This document shows positions 35,409 to 43,235 of a stretch of 64,000 nucleotides of DNA, one piece after another. This DNA is from Kaistia defluvii (GTDB taxonomy: Bacteria; Pseudomonadota; Alphaproteobacteria; Rhizobiales; Kaistiaceae), in NCBI RefSeq assembly GCF_040548815.1, contig NZ_JBEPSM010000002.1, positions 62,001-126,000 on the forward strand, written 5' to 3'. The notes under the pieces were generated by a model that made no database searches, had not been told where the DNA came from, and worked only from the letters and a program-made list of their open reading frames with translations. Every line of letters begins with the position of its first letter. Position 1 is the stretch's first letter. The position numbers were made by a program, and so were the translations under genes.

Positions 35409-36697
35409 CCGACACCACGATCCGCAAGGTGCTGGGGCGCCGCGTCTGGGATTCGCGCGGCCGTCCGACGGTCGAGGCGGAGATCCATCTCGCCTCCGGC
35501 GCCATCGGCCGGGCCATCGCGCCGGCGGGCGCCTCGACTGGCACCGGCGAGGCGGTGGATCTCCGCGACGGCGGCGAGCGCTTTGGGGGCCTGGATGTGG
35601 TTCGCGCCGTAACGGCGGTGCAGGGCGAAATCGCCTCGGCGCTGGTCGGCATGAAGGCTGCCGATCAGGCCGGGATCGACGCGGCGCTGATCGCGCTCGA
35701 CGGCACGCCGAACAAGGCCCGCCTTGGCGGCAACGCGCTGATCGCCACCTCGATGGCCGTCCTGCATGCGGCGGCGGCGGGGGAGGGCCGGCCGCTCTGG
35801 CGCTATCTCGCGGGTAGCAACAAGGTTCGCATCCCGGTGCCGGAAATCCAGATTTTTGGCGGCGGCGCGCATGCGGCACGGCGGGTCGACGTGCAGGATT
35901 TCATGCTGATCTGCCCGGGCGCAGGCTCGTTCGCCGAGGCGCTCGACTGGACTGCCGAGGTCTATCGCGCCGCGGGTCTCCGGATGAAGAAGGCCGGCAA
36001 GCTGCAGGGCGTCGCCGACGAGGGCGGCTTCTGGCCGGCCTTCCATTCCAACGAAGAGGCGCTCGACGAACTGGTCGGCGCGATCACCGATGCCGGCTTC
36101 ACGCCCGGCCCCGATATCGGCATCTCGCTCGATATCGCCGCATCCGAATTCGGCCGCAACGGCCGCTACAAGCTGGCGCTGGACGACCGCGAACTCGACA
36201 CGGGCGGCATGATCGACCTGCTCGGGCGCTGGCTCGACGCCTATCCGATCCTCTCGATCGAAGATCCGGTAGCGGAGGATGACGAGGAAGGCTTCCTCGC
36301 CTTCACCGAGCGCTATGGCGATCGCTGCCAGGTGATCGGCGACGACTTCCTCGTCACCAACGCGGCGCGCGTCGAGGCATCGGCGGCGAAGGGCTCCGCG
36401 ACGGCGGTGCTGGTCAAGCCGAACCAGGCGGGCACGGTCACCGAGACCAAGGCGGCGCTCGATGCCGGCAAGAAGGCGGGCTTCGGCACAATCGTCTCGG
36501 CGCGTTCCGGCGAGACGGAGGACGTCACCATCGTCCATCTCGCGGTCGGCTGGGATGCCGGGCAGTTCAAGGTCGGCTCCTTCTCGCGCTCCGAGCGGAT
36601 GGCGAAGTGGAACGAGATGCTCCGCGTCGAGGAAGCGCTCGGCGCCGAAGCCGTTTATGCCGGCAAGGCGGCGCTGGGCCTGCGCAAGGCTGGCTGA
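35405..36697 (+). CDS. Enolase paralogue with altered active site
   Basis: 430-aa member of the enolase family, near full length. The GTG start at 35405 overlaps the kinase stop. Retained residues (yeast enolase numbering in brackets): Ser44 (S39), His156 (H159), Glu206 (E211) in VADEGGF, metal ligands Asp243 (D246), Glu286 (E295) and Asp313 (D320), Lys338 (K345) in VKPNQAGT, Arg367-Ser368 (R374-S375) and Lys389 (K396). Changed: Asp165 in VDVQDFM replaces Glu168, and Ala366 in IVSARSGETED replaces His373. The N-terminus also diverges from housekeeping enolase. It probably dehydrates a phosphorylated acid other than 2-phosphoglycerate; this is inference from the substitutions and from coupling to a kinase. 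Confidence 0.85.
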   Translation: MTDTTIRKVLGRRVWDSRGRPTVEAEIHLASGAIGRAIAPAGASTGTGEAVDLRDGGERFGGLDVVRAVTAVQGEIASALVGMKAADQAGIDAALIALDGTPNKARLGGNALIATSMAVLHAAAAGEGRPLWRYLAGSNKVRIPVPEIQIFGGGAHAARRVDVQDFMLICPGAGSFAEALDWTAEVYRAAGLRMKKAGKLQGVADEGGFWPAFHSNEEALDELVGAITDAGFTPGPDIGISLDIAASEFGRNGRYKLALDDRELDTGGMIDLLGRWLDAYPILSIEDPVAEDDEEGFLAFTERYGDRCQVIGDDFLVTNAARVEASAAKGSATAVLVKPNQAGTVTETKAALDAGKKAGFGTIVSARSGETEDVTIVHLAVGWDAGQFKVGSFSRSERMAKWNEMLRVEEALGAEAVYAGKAALGLRKAG

Positions 36698-36750
36698 GAG
36701 CAGGTAGACCGGGGGAATCTCCCCACCTCCCCCTCAGAGAGAGGTGAAGA

Positions 36751-36793
36751 AAGGCCCTCCGGCTTAGCGCGATGCGTCGGCCAGAGGGCCCTT
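36751..36793. terminator. Hairpin between convergent enolase-like and SDR genes
   Basis: AAGGCCCTC (36751-36759) pairs with GAGGGCCCTT (36784-36793) around a 24-base loop that itself contains CCGGC/GTCGG pairing. It stands between convergent genes and may terminate either transcript. Confidence 0.5.
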
Positions 36794-36803
36794 CGGGTTC
36801 GGA

Positions 36804-37553
36804 TCAGTAGGTCGCGCGGCCGCCCGAGAGGTCGAACACGGCGCCGGTGGTGAAGGAGCATTCCTCGCTGGCGAGCCAGGTCAGGATGGCGGCGGCTTCC
36901 TCGACCGTGCCGAAGCGGCCCATCGGGATCTTCGACAGCATGTAGTCGATATGCGCCTGGCTGACCTGCTTCAGGATCGGCGTGTCGATCGTCGCCGGCG
37001 TGATGGCGTTGACCGTGATGTTGTCCTTGGCCAGTTCCTTGCCGAGCGACTTGGTGAAGCCGATCACCGCGGCCTTGGCGGCGGAATAGGCGGAGGCCGT
37101 CGGATTGCCTTCCTTGCCGGCGATCGAGGCGACGTTGACGATGCGGCCATAGCCGTTCTTCTTCATCAGCGGCGCGACGAAGCGGTTGCAGTAGAACAGA
37201 CCGTGGACGTTGATCTCGAACACGCGCTGCCATTCCTCGATCGGATAATCGACGACGAGCGCGTTCTTGCCGGCGATGCCGGCCGAGCAGATCAGGATGT
37301 CGATCTTGCCGAGATGGCTTTCGGCGGTCCTGGCGGCGGCTTCGACCTGGTCAGGCTTGGAAATATCCAGTTGCACGCCATGCGCGTTCGGGCCCAGCGC
37401 GGCTTTGGCAGCGTCGATCCGGGCTGCGTCCACGTCCCAGATACAGACTGTTCCGCCCTCGGAGACAATGCGCTCGGCGGTCTTGAACCCGATTCCCGAA
37501 GCGCCGCCCGTAACGATCGCTCCCCGACCGGAAAAACGCTTGATATCTGCCAT
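36804..37553 (-). CDS. Short-chain dehydrogenase/reductase (3-oxoacyl-ACP reductase-like)
   Basis: 249-aa NAD(P)-dependent oxidoreductase. The start at 37553 (MADIKRFSGRGAIVTGGASGIG) is preceded by AGAGGAAGA; the longer frame upstream overlaps the ribBX promoter. TGGASGIG is the cofactor motif, CSAGIAG the NAG-equivalent, NVASIAG holds the catalytic Ser, and SAYSAAKAA the Tyr-Lys pair. WDVDAARID (Asp after the second strand) suggests NAD preference. It faces the enolase-like gene, and a link to that pathway is possible but unproved. Annotation as FabG should be avoided because substrate is not shown. Confidence 0.87.
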   Translation of the reverse strand: MADIKRFSGRGAIVTGGASGIGFKTAERIVSEGGTVCIWDVDAARIDAAKAALGPNAHGVQLDISKPDQVEAAARTAESHLGKIDILICSAGIAGKNALVVDYPIEEWQRVFEINVHGLFYCNRFVAPLMKKNGYGRIVNVASIAGKEGNPTASAYSAAKAAVIGFTKSLGKELAKDNITVNAITPATIDTPILKQVSQAHIDYMLSKIPMGRFGTVEEAAAILTWLASEECSFTTGAVFDLSGGRATY

Positions 37554-37719
37554 TCGTCTATTCTTCCTCTGTCCGCGTCCGAACAACGCCGCTTCTACGG
37601 TGGCGATACTGGTAAGGCCCATACGGTCATCAGACAACCCGTTTTGCGCGCTTGCGGAGTGGCACTCGGCGGTCGATTGCTTATAAGGACAGGATCTTTT
37701 CTGCTCACGGACATGGTTC

Positions 37720-38823
37720 ATGGCCCTCAATACGATTGAAGAAGCCGTCGCCGCGATCGCTGCCGGCGAACTGGTTGTCGTCGTCGACGATACGGATCGC
37801 GAGAATGAGGGCGACCTGATCATGGCCGCGTCGAAGGCGACCGCCGAGAAGGTGGCCTTCATGATACGCCATACCAGCGGCATCATCTGCGTTCCCGTCC
37901 ACGCCGATCGCGCCGAGGCGCTGCATCTGCCGCCGATGGTCGCCAACAACCGCGACCCGATGCGCACCGCCTTCACCGTCACGGTCGATTACAAGGTGGG
38001 CCTCACCACCGGCATTTCGGCCGAGGAGCGCGCCAATACGATTCAGGCGCTTGCCAATGATAATTGCACCGCGTCGGACTTCCTCCGTCCCGGCCATATC
38101 TTCCCGCTGATCTCGCGCGAGGGCGGCGTGCTGATCCGTTCCGGCCATACCGAGGCGGCGACCGACCTGGCGCGCCTGGCCGGACTGGAGCCGGCCGGCG
38201 TGCTGGCCGAGGTCGTCAATGACGATGGCACCGTCAAGCGCCTGCCGGAATTGCTGGAGTTCGCCAAGGAGCATGGCCTGAAGATCGTCTCGATCGAGGA
38301 TCTGATCGCCTATCGCGCCCGGACGGAAAACTTCGTCAAGGTGGTCGACAGTTTCCAGGTTCCGGTCGGCGGCCGCACCGCGACGGCTTTCGTCTACGAG
38401 ACCCCGTTCGATCCGCTGCAGCATCTGGCCATCGTCTTCGGCGATGTCGCCGAGCAGCCCGACGTGCTCGTCCGCATCCATCGCGCCAATCCGATCTCCG
38501 ACCTGATCTCGCGCGGCCCGGACTCCAAGGGCTGGCTCGAAACGACCTTGCGCAAGGTCGGCTCCGCCGATCGCGGCGTCTTCGTGCTGATCCGCGATCC
38601 CGCGGTGGTGCGTCCGGATGGTTCGGCCGCTGGCGACGGCGAGGAGCGTCACATGTCGGCACGGCAGCGCAAGGAGCGCTGGCGCGAGATCGGCGTCGGC
38701 GCCCAGATCCTGCGGGATCTCAAGGTCCGCTCGATCCGCCTGCTGTCCTCGCAGGAGCGCCAATATGTCGGCCTGCAGGGCTTTGGCATCGCGATCACGG
38801 GCCGCGAAGCATCCGACGAATGA
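37720..38823 (+). CDS. ribB: 3,4-dihydroxy-2-butanone-4-phosphate synthase with GTP cyclohydrolase II-like inactive C-terminal domain (RibBX type)
   Basis: 367-aa protein. The N-terminal RibB domain (about residues 1-205) is complete: DDTDRENEGDLIMAA, HTSGIICVP, TGISAEERANTI, FLRPGHIFPL and HTEAATDLARLAG. It makes the four-carbon riboflavin precursor from ribulose 5-phosphate. The C-terminal half looks like RibA but lacks the three zinc cysteines; where RibA has the Cys-rich loop this protein reads VRIHRANPISDLISRGPDSKGW. It therefore cannot be a normal GTP cyclohydrolase II. Similar RibBX proteins are known in Hyphomicrobiales such as Brucella. No FMN riboswitch was recognised in the 166 bp upstream. 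Confidence 0.9.
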   Translation: MALNTIEEAVAAIAAGELVVVVDDTDRENEGDLIMAASKATAEKVAFMIRHTSGIICVPVHADRAEALHLPPMVANNRDPMRTAFTVTVDYKVGLTTGISAEERANTIQALANDNCTASDFLRPGHIFPLISREGGVLIRSGHTEAATDLARLAGLEPAGVLAEVVNDDGTVKRLPELLEFAKEHGLKIVSIEDLIAYRARTENFVKVVDSFQVPVGGRTATAFVYETPFDPLQHLAIVFGDVAEQPDVLVRIHRANPISDLISRGPDSKGWLETTLRKVGSADRGVFVLIRDPAVVRPDGSAAGDGEERHMSARQRKERWREIGVGAQILRDLKVRSIRLLSSQERQYVGLQGFGIAITGREASDE

Positions 38824-38861
38824 TTTCAACGGGCTGACCTCGCAAGCCTCGCCCAGGGGAG

Positions 38862-38886
38862 GGAACCGCCAGCCTCCGTCCGCATT
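38862..38886 (+). promoter_or_regulatory. EcfG-type promoter of the DUF1328 gene
   Basis: GGAAC at 38862-38866 and CATT at 38883-38886 with a 16-base spacer. The EcfG consensus is GGAAC-N16/17-CGTT, so this has one change in the -10. It stands 46 bp before the ATG at 38933, and the same CATT variant recurs before nepR and the csbD-like gene. Confidence 0.7.
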
Positions 38887-38932
38887 AGATGCGTGAGCGG
38901 TGTGATACCGCGTACACCCATGGAGGGGTTTG

Positions 38933-39097
38933 ATGCTGAGCTGGGCGATATTTTTTCTTGTGGTCGCGCTTGTGGCTGCCATTCTTGGTTTTGGCGGCAT
39001 TGCCGGTACGGCCATTGGCATCGCGAAGATCATCTTCGTTGTCGCGATCGTTCTGTTCCTGATCTCCGGTGTCATGCACCTGATGCGTCGGGCCTGA
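38933..39097 (+). CDS. DUF1328 small membrane protein (YtjA-like)
   Basis: 54-aa protein [20 protein letters not shown]..., matching the DUF1328 family of two-helix membrane proteins (helices about 4-22 and 31-49, linked by GGIAGTAIG, ending MHLMRRA). TGGAGGGG lies just upstream. The function is unknown, but in proteobacteria these genes are typically stress-induced. The EcfG-type promoter and the position beside the stress response regulators suggest it is a regulon member. A perfect terminator follows. Confidence 0.88.
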   Translation: MLSWAIFFLVVALVAAILGFGGIAGTAIGIAKIIFVVAIVLFLISGVMHLMRRA

Positions 39098-39118
39098 CGC
39101 TCTAGAGCGCGCCAGACG

Positions 39119-39153
39119 AAAAAACCCCGCGATCTCGGATCGCGGGGTTTTTT
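39119..39153. terminator. Bidirectional rho-independent terminator
   Basis: CCCCGCGATC (39125-39134) and GATCGCGGGG (39138-39147) form a perfect 10-bp stem with a 3-base loop, an A-run before and a T-run after. It can end both the DUF1328 transcript and the convergent ecfG transcript. Confidence 0.92.
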
Positions 39154-39176
39154 GTTGGACTATTGAGGTGGATGGC

Positions 39177-39722
39177 TCAGCCGGTGCGCAAAGCCATCGC
39201 CTGTTCGATCTCGTCGGCGGAGCGCTTCGCGGTTTCGGCCGGGGGCAAGGGAACGCCGCCGCTCATGATTTCTTCCAGCCGGGCGCGGGCGCGCGAGACG
39301 CGGCTCTTCACCGTGCCGACCTTCACTTCGCAGATCTCGGCCGCTTCTTCATAGGAAAAGCCGCTGGCGCCGATCAGGACGAGTGCTTCGCGCTGTTCGT
39401 CGGGCAGAAGCTGCATGGCGCGCAGGAAGTCGTCCAGTTCTAGATGGCCGTGCTGGGCGCCGATATCGGACAGACGGGCGGCGTGCGTGCCTTCCGCATC
39501 CTCGACTTCGCGCCGGCGTTTGCGGCCTTCCGAATAGTACTGGTTGCGCAAAATGGTCACCAGCCAGGCATGCAGGTTCGTCCCGACCTGGAACTTGTCC
39601 TTGTTGGCCAAGGCACGCATGACAGTCTCTTGCACAAGGTCGTCGGCGCGATCGCGATTGCCGCTGAGAGAGCGAGCGAAGGCGCGCAGCATGGGCAGTG
39701 CGTCGACCAGTTCATTCTTCAT
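39177..39722 (-). CDS. ecfG: ECF sigma factor EcfG, general stress response
   Basis: 181-aa sigma factor of the ECF15/EcfG group. Region 2 is ALPMLRAFARSLSGNRDRADDLVQETVMRALAN with the following HAWLVTILRNQYYSEGRKRRRE; region 4 is LDDFLRAMQLLPDEQREALVLIGASGFSYEEAAEICEVKVGTVKSRVSRARARLEE. GGAGA precedes the start. It directs RNA polymerase to GGAAC-N16/17-CGTT promoters and is held by NepR until phosphorylated PhyR captures NepR. It is encoded 57 bp after nepR on the same transcript. Five matching promoters lie in the next 5 kb. Confidence 0.95.
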   Translation of the reverse strand: MKNELVDALPMLRAFARSLSGNRDRADDLVQETVMRALANKDKFQVGTNLHAWLVTILRNQYYSEGRKRRREVEDAEGTHAARLSDIGAQHGHLELDDFLRAMQLLPDEQREALVLIGASGFSYEEAAEICEVKVGTVKSRVSRARARLEEIMSGGVPLPPAETAKRSADEIEQAMALRTG

Positions 39723-39779
39723 GTCTGTCTCCGTGGCAATCCATGCCTTGGGGCAGTTTCAGGATATGCGGCAGCAGTC

Positions 39780-40001
39780 TCACTCGGCGCCTTTCGGCGG
39801 CGACTGCTCGGACTTCGACGGCTCGTCGTCGATCCGGTCGAGAAGCGACATGATGTCGTCGGGAAGAGGTTCGCTCAACGAATTGTCGAAGACGCGGCGC
39901 AACTGCCGGCCGATCCAGTCCTCTTTCTCGCCCTGGCTGTTGGCCGAAGGAGGCGCGGAGCGAAACTCGGCGCTTTTCGCGTTGCTATCGTTATTATCCA
40001 C
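39780..40001 (-). CDS. nepR: Anti-sigma factor NepR
   Basis: 73-aa protein with the conserved NepR core WIGRQLRRVFDNSLSEPLPDDIMSLLDRID that folds into two helices and binds EcfG or PhyR. The GTG at 40001 (VDNNDSN) has CAGGAC about 8 bases upstream; a TTG at 40025 in the same frame is the alternative (81 aa). The acidic/Ser-rich tail is typical. It is upstream of ecfG in one operon and divergent from phyR, the canonical arrangement. Confidence 0.9.
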   Translation of the reverse strand: MDNNDSNAKSAEFRSAPPSANSQGEKEDWIGRQLRRVFDNSLSEPLPDDIMSLLDRIDDEPSKSEQSPPKGAE

Positions 40002-40069
40002 GTTTCTTGTCCTGGCTGTGCCCAATTTGCGCTCCGTTGGTGAGTGCGGCGCGTCTCTCTGTCGGTGGC

Positions 40070-40094
40070 AATGCGGGACCCTAAAAAAGGTTCC
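40070..40094 (-). promoter_or_regulatory. EcfG-type promoter of nepR-ecfG
   Basis: On the minus strand GGAAC (40094-40090) and CATT (40073-40070) with a 16-base spacer; the -10 has one change from CGTT. It would make the nepR-ecfG operon autoregulated. Confidence 0.68.
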
Positions 40095-40103
40095 GGAATT
40101 TTT

Positions 40104-40128
40104 GGAACCGAATTGAACGCACCGCGTT
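40104..40128 (+). promoter_or_regulatory. EcfG-type promoter of phyR
   Basis: GGAAC (40104-40108), 16-base spacer, CGTT (40125-40128): a perfect EcfG consensus promoter, 36 bp before the phyR ATG. Its -35 lies back to back with that of the nepR promoter, so GGTTCC and GGAACC form a palindrome about 20 bp long. Confidence 0.85.
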
Positions 40129-40164
40129 CTCTTGGCTGGAACGATCCTTTTGAAGGGGGAATAG

Positions 40165-40968
40165 ATGCCCGAAAGTCTGTCGCAGGCGCTTGCGCCGCAT
40201 CTGCCGTTTCTGCGGCGCTACGCGCGTGCCCTGACCGGCGGCCAGATCAGCGGCGACGCTTATGTCCGGGCTTGCCTGCTCGCGATCGTCAATGCACCCG
40301 CGATCATCGATCGCACGGTCCATCCCAAAATCGCTCTCTATCGCCTGTTTCACGCCATCTGGTCGGGCACGCAGCTTGGAAACGACGTTGTCATCGACGG
40401 CCTGAGCCGTCAGGAGACGACGGCGCAGCAGCGTCTTGCCGCCATGACGCCGGAAAGCCGGCAGGCCCTGCTCCTGACCACGATGGAAGGCTTCTCGGAT
40501 GAGGATGCCGCCTCCGTGATGGGCATCCCCGCCGAGCGCATCCAGCCGCTGCTGACCGACGCGCTCGCGGAAATCGATCGCCAGACCCGCACCCGCGTTC
40601 TGATCATCGAAGACGAGCCGCTGATCGCGATGGATCTGACCGGCATCGTGCAGGAACTCGGTCACGAGGTTGCCGCCGTGGCGCGCACCCGCACCGACGC
40701 CGTCGAGGCCGCTGCACGCGAGCAGCCCGGTCTGGTGCTCGCCGATATCCAACTGGCCGACGGTTCCTCCGGCATCGATGCCGTCAAGGATATCCTCTCC
40801 GGCTTCACGCTTCCCGTCATCTTCATCACGGCGTTCCCCCAGCGCCTGCTGACCGGCGAGCGTCCGGAGCCAACGTTCCTGCTGACCAAGCCGTTCGATC
40901 CCCGCACCGTCAAGGCGGCGATCAGCCAGGCTCTGTTCTTCAACTCGACGGCATCGGTCGCAGCCTGA
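40165..40968 (+). CDS. phyR: Response regulator PhyR, anti-anti-sigma factor
   Basis: 267-aa protein. The N-terminal sigma-like domain (about 1-135; AQQRLAAMTPESRQALLLTTMEGFSDEDAASVMGI corresponds to sigma region 4) mimics EcfG and binds NepR. The C-terminal receiver (about 143-260) has the acidic pocket IIEDEP, the phosphoacceptor Asp194 in VLADIQLADG, Thr222 in FITAFP and Lys242 in TKPFDP; FAT/FIT-K sequence type is typical of PhyR. Phosphorylation, probably by the HWE kinase at 41303, exposes the sigma-like domain. GGGGGAA precedes the start. Confidence 0.95.
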   Translation: MPESLSQALAPHLPFLRRYARALTGGQISGDAYVRACLLAIVNAPAIIDRTVHPKIALYRLFHAIWSGTQLGNDVVIDGLSRQETTAQQRLAAMTPESRQALLLTTMEGFSDEDAASVMGIPAERIQPLLTDALAEIDRQTRTRVLIIEDEPLIAMDLTGIVQELGHEVAAVARTRTDAVEAAAREQPGLVLADIQLADGSSGIDAVKDILSGFTLPVIFITAFPQRLLTGERPEPTFLLTKPFDPRTVKAAISQALFFNSTASVAA

Positions 40969-40974
40969 GGCGAA

Positions 40975-40995
40975 GGCCCGGCGCGAAGCCGGGCC
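40975..40995. terminator. Hairpin between phyR and the csbD-like gene
   Basis: GGCCCGGC (40975-40982) and GCCGGGCC (40988-40995) with a 5-base loop, followed by TCTCCC on the plus strand. Convergent genes; likely a weak bidirectional terminator. Confidence 0.6.
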
Positions 40996-41007
40996 TCTCC
41001 CGCCGGA

Positions 41008-41208
41008 TCATGAAAGCCGCTTCATCCATTCGTCGACTTCGGCCTCTGCCTTTTCGCGGGCGATGCCGTAGCGCTCTTGAAGCCGGCCGGCCAGTTCCTC
41101 GCGCTTGCCAGCCGCCACGGCTAGGTCGTCGTCGGTGAGCTTTCCCCACTGCTGGCGGGCCAAGCCCTTGAACTGCTTCCAATTGCCTTGGACTGCGTCC
41201 CGGTTCAT
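41008..41208 (-). CDS. CsbD-family stress protein
   Basis: 66-aa hydrophilic protein MNRDAVQGNWKQFKGLARQQWGKLTDDDLAVAAGKREELAGRLQERYGIAREKAEAEVDEWMKRL, matching the CsbD family throughout (GNWKQFKG, WGKLTDDDL, GKREELAGRLQERYG). The start at 41208 has AGAGGAGA upstream; the frame extends beyond but over the promoter. CsbD proteins are abundant general-stress proteins of unknown biochemical function. The EcfG-type promoter just upstream supports control by the neighbouring stress sigma factor. Confidence 0.93.
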   Translation of the reverse strand: MNRDAVQGNWKQFKGLARQQWGKLTDDDLAVAAGKREELAGRLQERYGIAREKAEAEVDEWMKRLS

Positions 41209-41245
41209 TGTCCGTCTCCTCTTTCGGGTGGAGTAGTGGAAGATC

Positions 41246-41270
41246 AATGGTGGGTCGGCCGGATCGTTCC
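41246..41270 (-). promoter_or_regulatory. EcfG-type promoter of the csbD-like gene
   Basis: On the minus strand GGAAC (41270-41266), 16-base spacer, CATT (41249-41246), 37 bp before the csbD-like start. Same -10 variant as the nepR and DUF1328 promoters. Confidence 0.7.
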
Positions 41271-41302
41271 CGCATCTACGCAGCGCGCAAAAGGACCATT
41301 CC

Positions 41303-43114
41303 ATGGATTGGCTGCTCAACATCCTTTCTCAGGGTTCGGATGCGCTGGGCGGAAATCTGTTGCGATCGATTCCGAGACTGATTGTTTCGGTCAGCACGTT
41401 TGCGATCGCGGTGGCCGCGATATCGTTCCTGTGGCGTCGCCGCGATCTCCCCCCCGTCTATCGGCGCGTGGCGCTGTCCCTTATCCTGCTGCTGTTCGGC
41501 ATCTCGATCTCCTACCTGATCGCGGCCTTCCCGGTTCTGCGCCCGTCCTTCTATGCCCGCGTCTTCGAGATCGTCGCGGCCCTCAGCGCGCTCGTGGCAG
41601 TGTTCCTCATCCGCTACGTCCTTCCGGAGCTGCTCGCCCTGCCGTCGCCCCGGCTGCTGGAGCGCAACAATCGCCATCTCAAATCCGAGATCGATGCGCA
41701 TATCGACACGATGCGGCAGTTGACCGACATCCGCAGCGATCTCGAGGAGAAGGTGCATGTCCGCACGCGCGAGCTGACGGCGACCAAGCAGCGCTTCGAG
41801 GCGGCGCTTTCCGGTTCGGACATTGCTGTCTTCAACCAGGACACGCACCTGGTCTTTACCTGGGCCTATGACCCGCGGCGCGGCCTGACGCCGGAGGAGG
41901 TTGTGGGCAAGACCGATGCCGACCTGTTCCCGGAAGATGTCGCGCCTTCCGTGATGGATGCCAAGCGCAGCGTCCTGGAGAGCGGGAAGGGGACTTCGCT
42001 CAACGTGGTGGTCAAGACGGATGGCGCCTCCCAATATCTGCGCCTCTCGATCGAGCCGATGCGCGACAGTGCCGGCGAGATCATCGGCCTGACGTCCGCC
42101 GTCGTCGACCTGACCGAGCGCCATGACTACGAGACGCGCCTGTCGGCGCTGACCTCCGGCCTGGCCGAGGCCAATGCCCGGTTCGACATGGCGCTGCGCG
42201 GCTCCTCGATCATGGTGTTCAGCCACGATCGTGACCTCCGCTACAACTGGGTCTACAACCCGGCGATCGGCCTCAATGCCGATGACATGATCGGCCGCAC
42301 CGACGAAGAGTTCTGGCAGGGCGAGGGCAGCCAGCCGATCGTCGAGATGAAGAAGGCGGCGGTGGCATCCGGCGAAGCGCAGCATGGCGAAATCGTCATG
42401 ACGCTCGACGACAAGCAGCGCTATTTCCAGCTCCGGCTGGAACCGATCCTCGGGCGCGATCGCAGCGTGCAGGGACTGGCGGGCGTGGCGGTGGATGTCA
42501 CCGAGGCGCATCAGCAGGAACTGCATCTGCGGCTGGTGATGCGCGAGCTGACGCACCGCTCCAAGAACCTGCTTGCGGTGATCCAGGCCATGGCGCGCCA
42601 GACCGCCGCCCGCTCGGACGATCCCCAGACCTTCGTCACCCGCTTCTCCGCGCGGTTGCGGGCGATGGCGGCGTCGCACGATCTGCTGGTCGCCCGCGAA
42701 TGGCACGGCGCCACGCTGAACGACCTCGTCAGCGCCCAGCTTTCGCAGGCGATCGATCCAGGCTCCGATCAGCTGGTCATCGAAGGGCCGACGCTGAGCC
42801 TTCGGCCGGACGCCGTACAGAATATCGGTCTCGCCTTGCATGAACTGACGACCAACGCGGCCAAGTATGGCGCGCTGTCGGTTCCGAACGGACGGATCTC
42901 GCTGAATTGGGGCATCCGCAACGGCGATCGGCTTCACCTCCGCTGGGAGGAGACCAACGGGCCGATGGTGCAGCATCCGGAGAAGACCGGCTTCGGCGTC
43001 ACGCTGCTGGAGCGCAGCGTCGGCCAGGCGCTCGACGGCATCGTCACGCTGGAGTTCACGCCGGGCGGCGTCGTCTGCGAGATCGACATCCCCTCGAGCC
43101 ACGCGCTGGACTGA
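41303..43114 (+). CDS. HWE-type sensor histidine kinase, likely PhyR kinase
   Basis: 603-aa membrane sensor. Three N-terminal membrane helices (about 24-43, 56-76, 86-105), a coiled-coil linker (about 118-165), two PAS domains (about 165-275 and 290-405) and an HWE kinase domain. The phosphoacceptor is His418 in RELTHRSKNLLAV. The ATPase has HELTTNAAKYGAL (Asn518) and the diagnostic Trp-x-Glu in LRWEETNGP (548-550), and lacks the usual F-box. Such kinases feed the PhyR pathway in Hyphomicrobiales, and location two genes from phyR makes PhyR the probable partner. What the PAS domains sense is unknown. AAGGA precedes the start. Confidence 0.92.
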   Translation: MDWLLNILSQGSDALGGNLLRSIPRLIVSVSTFAIAVAAISFLWRRRDLPPVYRRVALSLILLLFGISISYLIAAFPVLRPSFYARVFEIVAALSALVAVFLIRYVLPELLALPSPRLLERNNRHLKSEIDAHIDTMRQLTDIRSDLEEKVHVRTRELTATKQRFEAALSGSDIAVFNQDTHLVFTWAYDPRRGLTPEEVVGKTDADLFPEDVAPSVMDAKRSVLESGKGTSLNVVVKTDGASQYLRLSIEPMRDSAGEIIGLTSAVVDLTERHDYETRLSALTSGLAEANARFDMALRGSSIMVFSHDRDLRYNWVYNPAIGLNADDMIGRTDEEFWQGEGSQPIVEMKKAAVASGEAQHGEIVMTLDDKQRYFQLRLEPILGRDRSVQGLAGVAVDVTEAHQQELHLRLVMRELTHRSKNLLAVIQAMARQTAARSDDPQTFVTRFSARLRAMAASHDLLVAREWHGATLNDLVSAQLSQAIDPGSDQLVIEGPTLSLRPDAVQNIGLALHELTTNAAKYGALSVPNGRISLNWGIRNGDRLHLRWEETNGPMVQHPEKTGFGVTLLERSVGQALDGIVTLEFTPGGVVCEIDIPSSHALD

Positions 43115-43159
43115 GGCCCGTCGGGGTCTCGGCGGCATGGCTGCTTGCCGACCGCCCAA

Positions 43160-43190
43160 CAAAAAAGGAGCCCGTCAAAGGCTCCTCTCT
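43160..43190 (-). terminator. Rho-independent terminator of the 88-aa/DUF883/holin-X operon
   Basis: On the minus strand AGGAGCC (from 43186-43180) pairs with GGCTCCT (43172-43166), followed by a T-run (plus-strand A run 43161-43166). It is 46 bp after the last stop codon of the operon. Confidence 0.85.
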
Positions 43191-43235
43191 GTTACCGCGA
43201 TTTGGATGTCAGCCGGGGCTCATGCCCGGGGGAAT

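Noticed and set aside
37554..37719. Possible FMN riboswitch before ribBX
   Set aside because: The conserved FMN aptamer blocks are not visible in the 166 bp upstream.
41221..41302. EcfG promoter for the histidine kinase on the plus strand
   Set aside because: A GGAAG and a CGTT are present but 22 bases apart, outside the 16-17 allowed. The good match here reads toward the csbD-like gene.
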